Assembly: GCF_018304825.1 (NCBI RefSeq)
Contig: NZ_CP072648.1
Location: 727,501 to 791,500, forward strand
Origin: Chloracidobacterium validum
GTDB taxonomy: Bacteria > Acidobacteriota > Blastocatellia > Chloracidobacteriales > Chloracidobacteriaceae
Direction: 5' to 3'
DNA length: 64,000 nt
How positions within the stretch are numbered: the stretch's first letter is position 1; every line of letters begins with the position of its first letter. A model generated the notes under the pieces. It saw only the letters and a program-made list of their open reading frames with translations, ran no database searches and was not told the origin of the DNA. Shown piece after piece: positions 53,395 to 63,013 of this stretch. The position numbers and the translations under genes are program-made.

Positions 53395-53682
53395 ATGCCG
53401 CGTTCGATAAAAAAAGGTCCGTTCGTTGATAATTCTGTTCGTGACTTGGTTTCTCGCTTGAACGAAGTTAACGAACGACGTGTTATTAAGACTTGGTCAA
53501 GACGTTCAACTATCATCCCTGATATGGTTGGCCACACATTTGCAGTTCATAATGGGAAAAAATTTATCCCTGTTTTTGTATCCGAGAACATGGTCGGACA
53601 TAAGCTTGGCGAGTTTGCTCAGACCCGATCTTTCAAAGGGCACGCTGGTGATAAAAACGAAAAGTCAGCCAAACGGAGATAA
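53395..53682 (+). CDS. rpsS: 30S ribosomal protein S19
   Basis: 95 residues: '[14 protein letters not shown]', '[26 protein letters not shown]' and '[23 protein letters not shown]' are canonical. S19 forms part of the 30S head with S13. The start has GGAGG 5 to 10 bases upstream. Confidence 0.98.
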   Translation: MPRSIKKGPFVDNSVRDLVSRLNEVNERRVIKTWSRRSTIIPDMVGHTFAVHNGKKFIPVFVSENMVGHKLGEFAQTRSFKGHAGDKNEKSAKRR

Positions 53683-53698
53683 GAAAGGTTTTTGAAAA

Positions 53699-54058
53699 AT
53701 GCGCTCCACTGCTCTCCTTCGATCATCAAAAGGTTCACCCCAGAAAGCTAGATTAATTATAGATCAAATCCGCGGGCGCAACGTCACCGAAGCCTTGGCT
53801 CTGCTTAATCTCAGCAGAAAAAGATTAGCTCCTATCCTAAGAAAAGTTTTATGGTCTGCTATATCTAATGCTGAATATCGTGCCGAGCAGAATAATATAC
53901 AACTTAATATGGAGCAACTTTTTGTCGAAGAATGTTCAGTCGAAACAGGCTTAACCAAGTATCGCCGCCGTGTGCGACCTGCTCCCATGGGAAGGGCTTA
54001 CAGAGAGCAACGACGACTCTTCAATGTGAGAGTTGTTCTTTCTGACGATAAAAAATAA
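53699..54058 (+). CDS. rplV: 50S ribosomal protein L22
   Basis: 119 residues with 'SPQKARLIIDQIRGRNVTEALALLNLSRKRLAPILRKVLWSAISNAE' features and the tunnel-loop 'RRVRPAPMGRAYR'. L22's extended hairpin lines the exit tunnel and is a known macrolide-resistance site. Starts 16 bases after rpsS. Confidence 0.97.
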   Translation: MRSTALLRSSKGSPQKARLIIDQIRGRNVTEALALLNLSRKRLAPILRKVLWSAISNAEYRAEQNNIQLNMEQLFVEECSVETGLTKYRRRVRPAPMGRAYREQRRLFNVRVVLSDDKK

Positions 54059-54079
54059 TACGACATTTGGTGAAAAATA

Positions 54080-54757
54080 ATGGGACAAAAAGTTCATCCT
54101 TACGGATTCCGACTAGGTGTTGTTCGTAATTGGCGATCAACTTGGTACTCCAATAAGGCGACCGAGTTTGCAAAGTTGATTGCAGAAGACTTTTATCTAC
54201 GTAAGGAGTTGAAGAAGCGTTTTTCTGGTGCAGGCGTCGCGTCTATTGACATTGAGCGTGCTGTAAACAAGCTGAAGATAATAGTCCACACTTCACGACC
54301 GGGTGTGATCATTGGCAGGAAAGGTTCTGAAATAGACAAACTCAAGTCAGAAATACAACAAAAAACAGGACGTGATGTGATTATCAATATTCAGGAAATA
54401 CAGAAGCCGGAGTTAAACGCTCAATTGCAGGCTGAACAAATAGCATCTCAAATTGAGAAACGCATTGCGTTTAGACGTGCAATGCGAAAAGTTACGGAAA
54501 GCTCTCGTAGATTCGGTGCGCAAGGAGTAAGAGTTATTGTTTCGGGAAGACTCAACGGGGCAGAAATTGCAAGAAGTGAGCAATACTTAGAAGGTAGGAT
54601 GCCGCTCCACACATTACGTGCTGATATTGATTATGGTTTTGCTGAGGCACATACTACATATGGTGTTATTGGAATAAAAGTTTGGATATACAAGGGAGAA
54701 ATCTTTTCAATAAGACGTGCCGCCAACCAAGGAGAGTCCTGGAAGGCTCAGAAATAA
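54080..54757 (+). CDS. rpsC: 30S ribosomal protein S3
   Basis: 225 residues: '[24 protein letters not shown]', the KH domain '[22 protein letters not shown]' with G-R-K-G loop, and '[53 protein letters not shown]'. S3 forms the mRNA entry tunnel. Overlaps nothing; 21 bases from rplV and 21 to rplP. Confidence 0.98.
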   Translation: MGQKVHPYGFRLGVVRNWRSTWYSNKATEFAKLIAEDFYLRKELKKRFSGAGVASIDIERAVNKLKIIVHTSRPGVIIGRKGSEIDKLKSEIQQKTGRDVIINIQEIQKPELNAQLQAEQIASQIEKRIAFRRAMRKVTESSRRFGAQGVRVIVSGRLNGAEIARSEQYLEGRMPLHTLRADIDYGFAEAHTTYGVIGIKVWIYKGEIFSIRRAANQGESWKAQK

Positions 54758-54778
54758 TGAGCAAAGTGGAAATTAATC

Positions 54779-55216
54779 ATGGCTGAATATAAATCACCAA
54801 AGAAAACAAAGTACAGAAGACAGCAACGTGGGCGACGCTCTGGTTTAGCTACGGCTGGCTCTAGTATCAGTTTTGGACAGTTTGGACTCAAGGCACTTGA
54901 GGCGGCCTGGATAACGAGTCGCCAAATAGAAGCTGCGAGAATTGCTATTTCCCGCTCTTTGAAGCGAGGTGGTAAAATATGGATTCGCATTTTTCCAGAC
55001 AAACCCATTACGAAGAAACCAGCGGAAACCAGAATGGGAAAAGGTAAGGGGGCTCCAGATGGCTGGGTTGCAGTTGTAAAACCTGGCAGGATTCTATTTG
55101 AAGTTGAAGGCGTCAGCGAAACACTTGCTAGAGATGCCATGTACTTAGCGGCCCAGAAATTACCGATAAAGGTAAAATTTGTCCTCAGAGATTCTGAGAA
55201 TGGGATGATACTATGA
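54779..55216 (+). CDS. rplP: 50S ribosomal protein L16
   Basis: 145 residues; '[17 protein letters not shown]', '[74 protein letters not shown]' pattern throughout. L16 positions the CCA end of tRNA. A few extra residues precede the family start. Its stop overlaps the rpmC ATG (ATGA). Confidence 0.98.
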   Translation: MAEYKSPKKTKYRRQQRGRRSGLATAGSSISFGQFGLKALEAAWITSRQIEAARIAISRSLKRGGKIWIRIFPDKPITKKPAETRMGKGKGAPDGWVAVVKPGRILFEVEGVSETLARDAMYLAAQKLPIKVKFVLRDSENGMIL

Positions 55217-55422
55217 TGATGGTCACAGATATACGCTCCAAATCTATTGTTGAGTTAGTCCCCTTAGCAAAAGAGATGCGCAGCGAACTTGCTAGGCTAC
55301 GTATCAAGAAAAACTTAGGTGTGACTGAAGCTGCCGCAAAAATAGCATCTACGAGAAAGACCATTGCGAGAATTGAAACTATAATAAAAGAAAAAAGTAG
55401 GATTGGTGATGTAAATGAATAA
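55213..55422 (+). CDS. rpmC: 50S ribosomal protein L29
   Basis: 69 residues: two-helix protein with '[26 protein letters not shown]' and '[14 protein letters not shown]'. Sits by L23 at the tunnel exit. ATG overlaps the rplP stop; its own stop overlaps the rpsQ start region by eight bases, so rplP, rpmC and rpsQ are translationally coupled. Confidence 0.94.
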   Translation: MMMVTDIRSKSIVELVPLAKEMRSELARLRIKKNLGVTEAAAKIASTRKTIARIETIIKEKSRIGDVNE

Positions 55423-55660
55423 TAGACGTATCGAAAAAATCGGGTTTGTTATCAGTGCAAAAACAAGAAAAACTGTTACTGTGAAAATTGAAAGACTAAT
55501 CATGCATCCGATATACAAAAAATTTATCAGAAGACGTTCTAAATTTCTAGCACATGATGAGTTATCGTGCAATGTTGGCGATAAAGTGAAGATAGTTGAA
55601 TCTCGTCCTTTGTCAGCAAGGAAGCGGTGGATAGTAAAAGAAATTTTGCACAAAGCTTAG
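55415..55660 (+). CDS. rpsQ: 30S ribosomal protein S17
   Basis: 81 residues: OB-fold with '[40 protein letters not shown]' pattern, '[26 protein letters not shown]'. Binds 16S helix 11 early in assembly. Start lies within the end of rpmC. Confidence 0.96.
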   Translation: MNNRRIEKIGFVISAKTRKTVTVKIERLIMHPIYKKFIRRRSKFLAHDELSCNVGDKVKIVESRPLSARKRWIVKEILHKA

Positions 55661-55707
55661 TTTTAGATGCACTCATACATGTGCAGGGATTTGAGAGGGA
55701 ATTCTAT

Positions 55708-56085
55708 ATGATACAAATGCGCACTTTACTCGATGTAGCAGATAATTCAGGAGCAAAGAAAATATCTTGCATCCTCCCACTTGGTGGATCTGTTGGAAGG
55801 CGGATCTCGCTTGGAGACATTATTACTGCTAACGTTAAGGAAGCTTCTTCAGATGGAGCAGTGAAAAAAGGACAGGTAGTGAAAGCCGTTGTTGTGAGAA
55901 CCCGTAAGGAAGTTCGCAGAAGAGATGGTAGTTATGTGCGCTTTGATCAGAATGCAGCTGTTCTAGTCAAGAAGGGGAGTGAGGGGTGGGATCCAGTTGG
56001 TACACGTGTTTCTGGTCCGATAGCCCGCGAGTTACGAGATAAAAAGTTTATGAAGATAGTTTCACTAGCACCTGAGGTAATATGA
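55708..56085 (+). CDS. rplN: 50S ribosomal protein L14
   Basis: 125 residues from the ATG at 55708, matching the family N-terminus '[18 protein letters not shown]'; a longer frame from 55627 overlaps rpsQ and is not supported. '[35 protein letters not shown]' and '[22 protein letters not shown]' are conserved. Its stop overlaps the rplX start (ATGA). Confidence 0.97.
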   Translation: MIQMRTLLDVADNSGAKKISCILPLGGSVGRRISLGDIITANVKEASSDGAVKKGQVVKAVVVRTRKEVRRRDGSYVRFDQNAAVLVKKGSEGWDPVGTRVSGPIARELRDKKFMKIVSLAPEVI

Positions 56086-56321
56086 AAAGTAATAAGCTCA
56101 AAAAGAATATCAGAGTAAATGACCAGGTAGTCGTAATCTCTGGACGCGACAAAGGAAAGTCAGGGGCGATTAAAAAAGTTGACCGCACAAACCTTATCGC
56201 CATAGTTAGTGATATTGCTCTCAATAAAAAACATGTGAAAAGAGACTCATCCAGTCAAGATAATGTTGGTATCATAGAAAAAGAAGCATGGGTATCACTG
56301 TCAAAATTGCGAAAACAATAG
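56082..56321 (+). CDS. rplX: 50S ribosomal protein L24, C-terminally short
   Basis: 79 residues against a usual 100 or so. The KOW motif is intact ('[23 protein letters not shown]'), as is '[15 protein letters not shown]', but the protein stops there, lacking the final 25 residues that normally carry 'D-P-K-T-G-K-P-T-R-V'. L24 initiates 50S assembly. No frameshift is evident: the stop is followed by 36 bases of spacer then rplE. Confidence 0.92.
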   Translation: MKSNKLKKNIRVNDQVVVISGRDKGKSGAIKKVDRTNLIAIVSDIALNKKHVKRDSSSQDNVGIIEKEAWVSLSKLRKQ

Positions 56322-56357
56322 ACTTTTATACTTTGATTGATTGAGGTGAGGCTAAAA

Positions 56358-56900
56358 ATGTTAGACTTTGAGAGAAAAGAAAAAATTATAAGCAGGATGC
56401 GTGAAGTATTCAATTATAAGAATGTTATGTCTGTGCCGAAACTTGAAAAGATAGTCATCAACATGGGACTTGGTAAAGACTATATATCATCAAAAAACAT
56501 AAAGGTGCTGGAGTCTGGCCTTTTAGAGCTTTCTCTGATTACTGGGCAAAAGCCAGTTATAACAAGGGCAAAGCTTTCTATTGCTGCATTCAAGTTAAGA
56601 GAAAAAGATCCAATTGGTGTAATGGTAACTCTGCGTGGAAGGCGGATGTACGAATTCTTCGAGCGTTTAGTCAATATAGCCTTGCCAAGAGTTCGTGACT
56701 TTCGAGGCGTACCTGCTAAGTCGTTTGACGGGCGTGGTAATTACACTCTCGGTATAAAGGAACAGATTATGTTCCCTGAAATAGATATAACCAAGGTTGA
56801 AAAATTTCGAGGCATGAATGTGACTTTTGTCACATCAGCTAGAACTGATGAAGAGGCCAGAGAGTTACTTGCCTGTCTTGGAATGCCTTTTAGAAAGTAG
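56358..56900 (+). CDS. rplE: 50S ribosomal protein L5
   Basis: 180 residues from the ATG at 56358, with GAGGTGAG 8 bases upstream; a TTG frame from 56337 is disfavoured. '[18 protein letters not shown]', '[40 protein letters not shown]' and '[31 protein letters not shown]' are canonical. L5 binds 5S rRNA. rpsN, which normally follows, is absent: only 62 AT-rich bases separate L5 from S8. Confidence 0.98.
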   Translation: MLDFERKEKIISRMREVFNYKNVMSVPKLEKIVINMGLGKDYISSKNIKVLESGLLELSLITGQKPVITRAKLSIAAFKLREKDPIGVMVTLRGRRMYEFFERLVNIALPRVRDFRGVPAKSFDGRGNYTLGIKEQIMFPEIDITKVEKFRGMNVTFVTSARTDEEARELLACLGMPFRK

Positions 56901-56962
56901 CTTGCAGTCACTCTCCAAATAGCAAAATCTTTTGATATTATAGATATGTGTAGGTAGCAAAG

Positions 56963-57355
56963 ATGCATGACCCTATTAGTGATCTCCTAACGAGAATAAG
57001 AAACGCAATTAGAGCTGGACACTCCAAGGTAGATGTTAGCTACTCTAAAATTAAGGTCGAGATTGTAAGAATTTTGAGAGAAGAAGGCTACATCAACAAT
57101 TATAAAACAACAGGTGAAGGGGTTAAGAAAACAATACGTATATACATAAGATACGCTCAATCCTCTGAATCTGCTATTCAGTGTCTTCAAAGAGGTTCTC
57201 GCCCAGGCAAGCGAGTTTATGTAGGTGTGAATCAAATACCTCGCCCGCTCAATGGGCTTGGCATCTGTATTTTGAGTACATCTCAGGGAATACTCACTGG
57301 AAAAGAAGCTTACCAAAAACAGATTGGAGGAGAGCTTCTTTGTATTATTTACTAG
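56963..57355 (+). CDS. rpsH: 30S ribosomal protein S8
   Basis: 130 residues: 'DPISDLLTRIRNAIRAGHSKVDVSYSKIK' start, 'REEGYINNY', 'RISRPGKRVY'-like segment here 'RGSRPGKRVYVGVNQIPRPLNGLG', and the terminal 'GKEAYQKQIGGELLC'. S8 binds the central 16S domain and in E. coli represses the spc operon. Confidence 0.97.
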   Translation: MHDPISDLLTRIRNAIRAGHSKVDVSYSKIKVEIVRILREEGYINNYKTTGEGVKKTIRIYIRYAQSSESAIQCLQRGSRPGKRVYVGVNQIPRPLNGLGICILSTSQGILTGKEAYQKQIGGELLCIIY

Positions 57356-57379
57356 TCTACAAACTCAGGTAGCTAAACT

Positions 57380-57946
57380 ATGTCAAGAATAGGAAAACGC
57401 CCAATTCCTCTATTGAATTCAACTGTTCGCACTGAAAATAAAAGTGTCTTTGTAAGTAGAGGGCAACACCTCATTGAAGTAAAAATCCAAAATGGATTGG
57501 ATGTAGAGCTACAAAATAACAGTTTGGTTGTCGTAGCAACTGATCAATCTAATTGGCAATACCAAGGGCTGACAAGAACCCTTATCGATAATGCTATACG
57601 AGGTCTAGATTCCAGTTTTTCAATTAACTTGGATTTAGTCGGGGTTGGTTACAAAGTTGAAAAGAAAGACACAAAATTAATTTTTAATCTTGGCTACTCG
57701 CATCCTATAGAATTTGAATTACCTAGTGGTATAGAGTGTAGTATAGAAAAACTACAAAAGCCAATACAACAATACCAGACAACGCTTACAATAAAAGGCT
57801 CGAATAAAGCAGAAGTTGGGCAGGTTGCTGCTGACCTAGTCAAATTGCGTAAGCCCGATGCTTATAAGGGGAAAGGTATTCGTTACGCAGCCAAGACCCT
57901 GGTCCTGAAACCTGGCAAATCGGGTGGAAAAGGTGGGAAGAAGTAA
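57380..57946 (+). CDS. rplF: 50S ribosomal protein L6
   Basis: 188 residues with the two L6 repeats: 'SRIGKRPIPLLNSTVRTENKSVFVSRGQHLIEV' and 'LDLVGVGYKVEKKDTKLIFNLGYSHPIEFELPSGI', ending 'LRKPDAYKGKGIRYAAKTLVLKPGKSGGKGGKK'. L6 lies near the sarcin-ricin loop. The AT bias is strongest here: one 60-base line (57661-57720) is 16/60 G+C. Confidence 0.97.
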   Translation: MSRIGKRPIPLLNSTVRTENKSVFVSRGQHLIEVKIQNGLDVELQNNSLVVVATDQSNWQYQGLTRTLIDNAIRGLDSSFSINLDLVGVGYKVEKKDTKLIFNLGYSHPIEFELPSGIECSIEKLQKPIQQYQTTLTIKGSNKAEVGQVAADLVKLRKPDAYKGKGIRYAAKTLVLKPGKSGGKGGKK

Positions 57947-57986
57947 CCTCCCCCCTCAGCTTTATAAGTTAGGAGGTATTAACAAC

Positions 57987-58325
57987 GTGCGAAAAGGAAA
58001 GAAAAATATAATTTTGCCCACTCGTTTTCGCCTTTGTGTGCATCGCAGTTCAAAGCATATTCGAGCACAGATAATTGATGACAAGATAGGGGTAACTATT
58101 TGTTCTGCAAGCTCTCTTGGAAAAAATGTTCAAAACCTGGAGCTAGTGAGCGAAGCAAACCTTTCAACAAAGATCAGATTCGCCAATCATGTGGGTACGG
58201 AAATAGCTAGAAAAGCAAAGGAAAAGGGTATCTTTGAAGTTTTTTTTGATCGAAACGGCTACAAATACCATGGAAGAATTAGGCAGCTCGCGGAAGCCGC
58301 CAGGAAAGAAGGGCTCAGCTTTTAG
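57987..58325 (+). CDS. rplR: 50S ribosomal protein L18
   Basis: 112 residues from the GTG at 57987, preceded by AGGAGGT 9 bases upstream. A longer frame beginning inside rplF (57924) lacks an SD. 'RLCVHRSSKHIRAQIIDDK', 'NHVGTEIARKAKEKGIFEVFFDRNGYKYHGRIRQLAEAARKEGL' fits L18; the N-terminal basic tail is shorter than usual. It binds 5S rRNA with L5. Confidence 0.93.
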   Translation: MRKGKKNIILPTRFRLCVHRSSKHIRAQIIDDKIGVTICSASSLGKNVQNLELVSEANLSTKIRFANHVGTEIARKAKEKGIFEVFFDRNGYKYHGRIRQLAEAARKEGLSF

Positions 58326-58355
58326 GGAGCCGACTTCAAGGTTAGGATTATAGAC

Positions 58356-58859
58356 ATGAAGAATAAAATTGTGAGAAGCTCGGATGAACTTGAACTAAAG
58401 GACTCCGTAATTTCAATAAAGCGAGTCACTAAAGTGGTCAAAGGTGGTAAGAATATGAGCTTTAGTGCACTTGTCATTGTAGGTAATGGTAACGGTATAG
58501 TTGGCTTCGGAAGTGGCAAGGCATCAGAAGTTCCTATCGCCATAAAAAAAGGTATAGAGTCTGCCAAAAAAAATTTGATAAAAGTTACTTTGCACAAAGG
58601 GACATTGCCGCATGAAGTAGTTGGTAAGTTTGGCGCTGGCAAAGTGCTCATAAAACCAGCTAAAGAAGGTAAAGGGGTCATAGCTGGTGCGGCTCTAAGA
58701 TCTGTTCTGCAGGTTCTTGGTGTTCGAGATGCCGTTACAAAAGTTCTTGGTTCAAATAACCCTGCAAACATCGTGAGAGCTACATTTAATGGTCTGTCAA
58801 ATGTACGTTCAAGAGAACAGGTTGCTCTTGCAAGGGGAAAAAACTTAACTGATATCTAA
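58356..58859 (+). CDS. rpsE: 30S ribosomal protein S5
   Basis: 167 residues: '[51 protein letters not shown]', '[62 protein letters not shown]' patterns. S5 borders the mRNA entry tunnel. rpmD (L30), usually next, is absent; rplO starts 22 bases later. Confidence 0.98.
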   Translation: MKNKIVRSSDELELKDSVISIKRVTKVVKGGKNMSFSALVIVGNGNGIVGFGSGKASEVPIAIKKGIESAKKNLIKVTLHKGTLPHEVVGKFGAGKVLIKPAKEGKGVIAGAALRSVLQVLGVRDAVTKVLGSNNPANIVRATFNGLSNVRSREQVALARGKNLTDI

Positions 58860-58881
58860 AACAGACAAGGACTAAGAGAAG

Positions 58882-59310
58882 ATGCTCAGCTTGAGTAGCC
58901 TGTCACAAGTTGTAAGAAGCTCCAAAAAAAGAGTCGGTCGTGGACCTGGCTCTGGCCTAGGGAAAACATCAGGTCGAGGTGTCAAGGGACAGAAGTCAAG
59001 GTCTGGTTTTACCTCCAAGCGCGGATTTGAAGGTGGACAGATGCCTTTACATAGGCGGCTTCCGAAGAGAGGTGATTTGCGGGGAAGGAAAAATGTGGAA
59101 AATAAAAATGCCGCCATCCTTGATATTGCAAAACTGCTCTCTTGCTATGAGTCAGATGCCCAGATATCTATCCAGTCTTTGATAGATAAGGGGCTTGTCA
59201 AAGGTGAGAAGAAAAAAGTAAAAATAATAGGATCTGCAACCAGTGATAAAAAATTCAATTTCATAGATGTAATGACTTCTTTGAGTGTGAAGTCTAACTT
59301 TGGGCAGTAA
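58882..59310 (+). CDS. rplO: 50S ribosomal protein L15
   Basis: 142 residues: the Gly/Arg-rich N-terminus '[26 protein letters not shown]', '[18 protein letters not shown]' and a C-terminal '[19 protein letters not shown]' domain. A late-assembling 23S binder. Ends 4 bases before secY. Confidence 0.96.
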   Translation: MLSLSSLSQVVRSSKKRVGRGPGSGLGKTSGRGVKGQKSRSGFTSKRGFEGGQMPLHRRLPKRGDLRGRKNVENKNAAILDIAKLLSCYESDAQISIQSLIDKGLVKGEKKKVKIIGSATSDKKFNFIDVMTSLSVKSNFGQ

Positions 59311-59314
59311 TGTA

Positions 59315-60736
59315 ATGAGCATAATTGATACTACAAAAAGTGTTATTACCAACATAGCACAGTCAAAAGATGTTCGGAGTAGATTAATATTTGCCCTGGG
59401 CATGCTCTTGATTTATAGGTTAGGCAGTCACGTACGTGTGCCAGGGATAGATCAGGATCGACTTAAACTAATTTGGCAGAATTTACAAGGATCATTAGTT
59501 GGTGTTCTTGACTTATTTTCAGGTGGAAACCTAAAAGTCATATCTATATTTGCTTTAGGCATTACACCATACATAACAGCTTCAATAGTTATCCAGCTAC
59601 TCACCGTAGCTATTCCATCATTGAAAAAATTGCAAGAAGAAGGCGATGCCGGAAGGCGTAAAATTAACCAATATACAAGATATTCGACTATAGGACTTTC
59701 ACTTATTCAGTCTACAGCCATAACATTTTGGATATTATCACAACCAGGACTTGTCAATATAACTCAAAGCATTTTTGTCCCAGTTGCAGTTATAACACTG
59801 ACTACTGGAACAGCGTTGGTCATGTGGATAGGAGAGCAGATAACAGAGAGAGGAATTGGTAATGGTATTAGTTTGCTGATATTTGCTGGGATAGTGGTTA
59901 GGTTCCCATCCACGCTCCTTCAATTCTTCGACAAGCTTGGAAATGATCCTGTCTCTGCACTTGAGTCCTTACTCATAGTAGCTCTGCTCTTAGCTCTTGT
60001 CATTACAATTGTTTTCGTGGAAAAAGCATACCGCGCTATTCCTATAGAGTATGCCAAGCGTAAGATGGAAGGATCTCAGTCCAAATCTTCTTATATACCC
60101 TTGAAGATCAACATGTCAGGTGTCATTCCCGTCATTTTCGCTTCCTCTTTACTTGCATTTCCACTGACGATAGCCCAATTTTCCAACGTAGATAGTTCAG
60201 TTGCCGACTTCTTGACTAGAGTATTACGCCCAAGCCATCCCATATACGAACTGGTCTTTACTATTGGAATTATATTTTTCTCGTTTTTTTATGTTTCTGT
60301 GATATTTGATGTCCAAGAAGTGTCTAACAATCTTCGCAAGTATGGCAGTTATATTCCAACTGTGCGGCCTGGGAAATCAACAGCTGATTACCTTTCACTT
60401 ATTTTGAATAGGCTTACCCTAGTAGGGGCAATATACCTATCCTTTATTTGTTTTGTGCCACAGTTTATTGCAAGTGGCTTGGATGTGGCAGAGCTTCCGA
60501 TAATAGGAGATTGGTTATATACTGCCATCTCTACAAACAATGTGTTATCTTGGATAGTAAAAGGTTTTGGCTACACATTTTACTTTGGCGGAACATCTCT
60601 ACTGATTGCCGTTGGTGTTTCTATGGACACTGCTCAGCAGGTAGAGGCACGACTTCTTACTAAAAAATATGAATCTTCAAGTGGGGTTAGGGTAAGGGGG
60701 CGGCGAGCTTTGCAGGAGGCTAATGATGCGCAGTAG
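59315..60736 (+). CDS. secY: Protein translocase subunit SecY
   Basis: 473 residues from the ATG at 59315 (a frame from 59300 overlaps rplO). Ten transmembrane helices; 'GSHVRVPGID', 'LFSGGNLKVISIFALGITPYITASIVIQLL', 'GIGNGISLLIFAGIV' and 'NMSGVIPVIFASSLLAFP' are SecY hallmarks, with the C-terminal 'GTSLLIAVGVSMDTAQQVEARLL'. The pore of the Sec translocon in the inner membrane. Its last 14 bases overlap adk. Confidence 0.98.
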   Translation: MSIIDTTKSVITNIAQSKDVRSRLIFALGMLLIYRLGSHVRVPGIDQDRLKLIWQNLQGSLVGVLDLFSGGNLKVISIFALGITPYITASIVIQLLTVAIPSLKKLQEEGDAGRRKINQYTRYSTIGLSLIQSTAITFWILSQPGLVNITQSIFVPVAVITLTTGTALVMWIGEQITERGIGNGISLLIFAGIVVRFPSTLLQFFDKLGNDPVSALESLLIVALLLALVITIVFVEKAYRAIPIEYAKRKMEGSQSKSSYIPLKINMSGVIPVIFASSLLAFPLTIAQFSNVDSSVADFLTRVLRPSHPIYELVFTIGIIFFSFFYVSVIFDVQEVSNNLRKYGSYIPTVRPGKSTADYLSLILNRLTLVGAIYLSFICFVPQFIASGLDVAELPIIGDWLYTAISTNNVLSWIVKGFGYTFYFGGTSLLIAVGVSMDTAQQVEARLLTKKYESSSGVRVRGRRALQEANDAQ

Positions 60737-61409
60737 AAAACCTCTTGTAATTATCATGATAGGCCCTCCTGGCTCAGGTAAGGGAACTCAATCGAGTAAG
60801 ATAGGAGCATCACTTGGTATACCGAAAATTTCAACTGGTGATATTTTGCGTGCTGTTGCCTCAGAGAAAACTTTGTTTGCTGAAAGTATAAGAAATACAA
60901 TATCTTCAGGTGGTTTAGTTTCTGATGAGATATTGGCTACATTAATTAAATCAAGACTTGCTTCTTCTGATTGTGAAAATGGGTTTATTTTAGACGGTTA
61001 TCCACGAAATACTGAGCAAGCAATCTATCTCGAAAGCCTGTTATCTGAGGCTAAGTATTACATAGTTGTAGTTGAAATCGATCTGCCAGAAGATGTTTTG
61101 ATAAAGCGAGTGACTGGACGTTTCTCTTGCAAGCTCTGCGGCGCTATATACAATAAGTACTTTCGAGAAACAAAGAAGAAAGGCGTTTGTGACGAGTGTG
61201 GAAGCTTAGAATTTGTATATCGCTCTGATGATAGTGAAGTAGTTGTTACAGAAAGGCTGAGAGAGTATGCTCGTCAGACACTGCCAGTTATAGATTTCTA
61301 CAAATCGAAAAAGATGCTACATAAGATTGATGGGAATAAAACTGCTTGTGATGTTTATACCGACCTAATGTCTATATTTTCACAACTGAATGAGTCAGCT
61401 GGTCAATGA
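60723..61409 (+). CDS. adk: Adenylate kinase with zinc-binding lid
   Basis: 228 residues; the start lies within secY after a GGAGG (60714-60718). P-loop GPPGSGKGT at 14-22, 'ISTGDILRAV', 'GFILDGYPRNTEQA', and an extended lid with two C-x2-C pairs ('FSCKLCGAIY' and 'GVCDECGSLEF'), the structural zinc form common outside Enterobacteria. Catalyses ATP + AMP to 2 ADP. Its stop overlaps the map start (ATGA). Confidence 0.98.
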   Translation: MMRSRKPLVIIMIGPPGSGKGTQSSKIGASLGIPKISTGDILRAVASEKTLFAESIRNTISSGGLVSDEILATLIKSRLASSDCENGFILDGYPRNTEQAIYLESLLSEAKYYIVVVEIDLPEDVLIKRVTGRFSCKLCGAIYNKYFRETKKKGVCDECGSLEFVYRSDDSEVVVTERLREYARQTLPVIDFYKSKKMLHKIDGNKTACDVYTDLMSIFSQLNESAGQ

Positions 61410-62158
61410 TCATAACAAAAACCTCTCAGCAGATAAAAAAAATGCATTCTGCTGGTAGGTATCTAGCAGAGTTGCTCTTAGTGCTTAAAGAAGAGACTTT
61501 GCCTGGCATCACGACTTTGCAGCTGGATAAAATTGCTGAAGAATGGTTGCACTGTAAACGTTTATATTCTCCCTTCAAAGGCTATCGTGGCTACCCGTCA
61601 AGTATATGCGTGTCTATTAATGAGCAAGTTGTTCATGGCATTCCTGCTAAGCGATTGATAAAGGAAGGTGATATTGTTAGTATAGATGCAGGCGTTGTCT
61701 TTGATGGGTATGTTGCCGATTCTGCGATTACTATTCCAGTAGGGGAGGTTTCAAAAGACATTCAGAACTTGCTTAGCGTGACAGAGTCCTCGTTGCGTCG
61801 AGGTATAGAGCAAATGGTCGAGGGAAACCGGCTTTATGACATTACATATGCGATACAATCTTATGTTGAGTCTAGTGGGTATAGTTTAGTCAAGGAATTT
61901 TGTGGCCACGGTGTGGGTCGTAAGATGCACGAAGAGCCACAGGTTCCTAACTGTGGGCACAAGCCAAATACTGGCCCACGTCTTCGTAGTGGGTGGGTGT
62001 TGGCAGTTGAGCCTATGGTTAACATGGGCTTGCCAGATGTGAAAATTGAAAGTGATGGATGGACAGTTGTTACTTGTGACGGTCTGCCTTCGGCTCACTT
62101 CGAGCATACGATTGCAATAACTCCAAATGGTCCGTTGGTGCTTACTGATTTATCCTAG
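61406..62158 (+). CDS. map: Methionine aminopeptidase type I
   Basis: 250 residues. All metal ligands of the pita-bread fold are in place: D94 and D105 ('SIDAGVVFDGYVADSA'), H168 ('CGHGVGRKMHEEP'), E202 ('AVEPMVNMG') and E233 ('HFEHTIAI'), plus catalytic H77. It removes initiator Met after deformylation by def (38.6 kb). No N-terminal zinc finger extension (type Ia). ATG overlaps adk. Confidence 0.98.
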   Translation: MIITKTSQQIKKMHSAGRYLAELLLVLKEETLPGITTLQLDKIAEEWLHCKRLYSPFKGYRGYPSSICVSINEQVVHGIPAKRLIKEGDIVSIDAGVVFDGYVADSAITIPVGEVSKDIQNLLSVTESSLRRGIEQMVEGNRLYDITYAIQSYVESSGYSLVKEFCGHGVGRKMHEEPQVPNCGHKPNTGPRLRSGWVLAVEPMVNMGLPDVKIESDGWTVVTCDGLPSAHFEHTIAITPNGPLVLTDLS

Positions 62159-62196
62159 TAACACATTGAGATTTATGGCTTGCTAGGGGAGGGGTT

Positions 62197-62415
62197 GTGC
62201 CTAAGGAAGATTCAATTGAGGCCTCAGCTTTCGTTTTAGAGGCTCTTCCAAATGCTACTTTTCGTGTTGAGCTTGAGAATAAACACGTAGTTCTTGCTCG
62301 AATTTCAGGCAAAATGCGGAAAAACTTTATTAAGATATTGCCTGGTGATAAAGTTTTAGTTGAGCTTTCGCCTTATGACTTGACAAGAGGGAGAATTGTT
62401 TACCGTTATAAGTAA
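62197..62415 (+). CDS. infA: Translation initiation factor IF-1
   Basis: 72 residues from a GTG with a purine-rich SD (AGGGGAGGGG). OB-fold '[64 protein letters not shown]' features are conserved throughout; the family is 72 residues long. IF-1 blocks the A site during initiation. Confidence 0.97.
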   Translation: MPKEDSIEASAFVLEALPNATFRVELENKHVVLARISGKMRKNFIKILPGDKVLVELSPYDLTRGRIVYRYK

Positions 62416-62450
62416 GTTTAGCGATATACTAGCTGAAAGGTTTAACTATC

Positions 62451-62564
62451 ATGAAGGTTAGAGCATCTGTTAAGAAAATATGCAAATCTTGTAAGATTAT
62501 TACGAGATTTGGTGTCGTCAGAGTCATATGTATTAACCCTAAACACAAACAAAGACAAGGTTGA
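62451..62564 (+). CDS. rpmJ: 50S ribosomal protein L36
   Basis: 37 residues, the standard length: '[17 protein letters not shown]' then '[14 protein letters not shown]'. The zinc ligands C11, C14, C27 and H32 are all present, so this is the zinc-binding (C+) form. Start has GAAAGG 10 bases upstream. Sits between infA and rpsM as in most bacteria. Confidence 0.95.
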   Translation: MKVRASVKKICKSCKIITRFGVVRVICINPKHKQRQG

Positions 62565-62597
62565 TAAACTTACACGTAATTATTTTGGAGTAGTTTT

Positions 62598-62981
62598 ATG
62601 GCACGCGTTGCTGGTGTAGATCTTCCAGAAGACAAAAGAGTTGAGATTGCCCTAACCTATATATATGGCATAGGTAGGTCTTTGTCATCTAAAATACTTG
62701 AAAAGGCCAATGTCGATCCAGGTATAAAAATGCATAACCTGTCTGAGGATGAACTAGGCCGTATAAGAGCTGTTATTGACACCTCTATTGTTGTGGAGGG
62801 TGATCTAAGAAAACAAATCCAGTTGGATATAAAGCGGCTAATGGAGATTCAGTCTTATCGGGGTTTGAGACACAGAAGAAGTCTTCCCGTACGTGGGCAA
62901 AGAACGCATACAAATGCAAGAACGCGTAAAGGTCCTCGAAGAGCAACAATTGCTAAGAAGAAGGCTCCTGGGAAGAAGTAA
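62598..62981 (+). CDS. rpsM: 30S ribosomal protein S13
   Basis: 127 residues: '[28 protein letters not shown]', '[28 protein letters not shown]', '[36 protein letters not shown]'. S13 makes bridges B1a/B1b to the large subunit. GGAG 9 bases before the start. Confidence 0.98.
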   Translation: MARVAGVDLPEDKRVEIALTYIYGIGRSLSSKILEKANVDPGIKMHNLSEDELGRIRAVIDTSIVVEGDLRKQIQLDIKRLMEIQSYRGLRHRRSLPVRGQRTHTNARTRKGPRRATIAKKKAPGKK

Positions 62982-63013
62982 TCTAAATTAAACCCGAAAC
63001 AAGGTTCACTACT

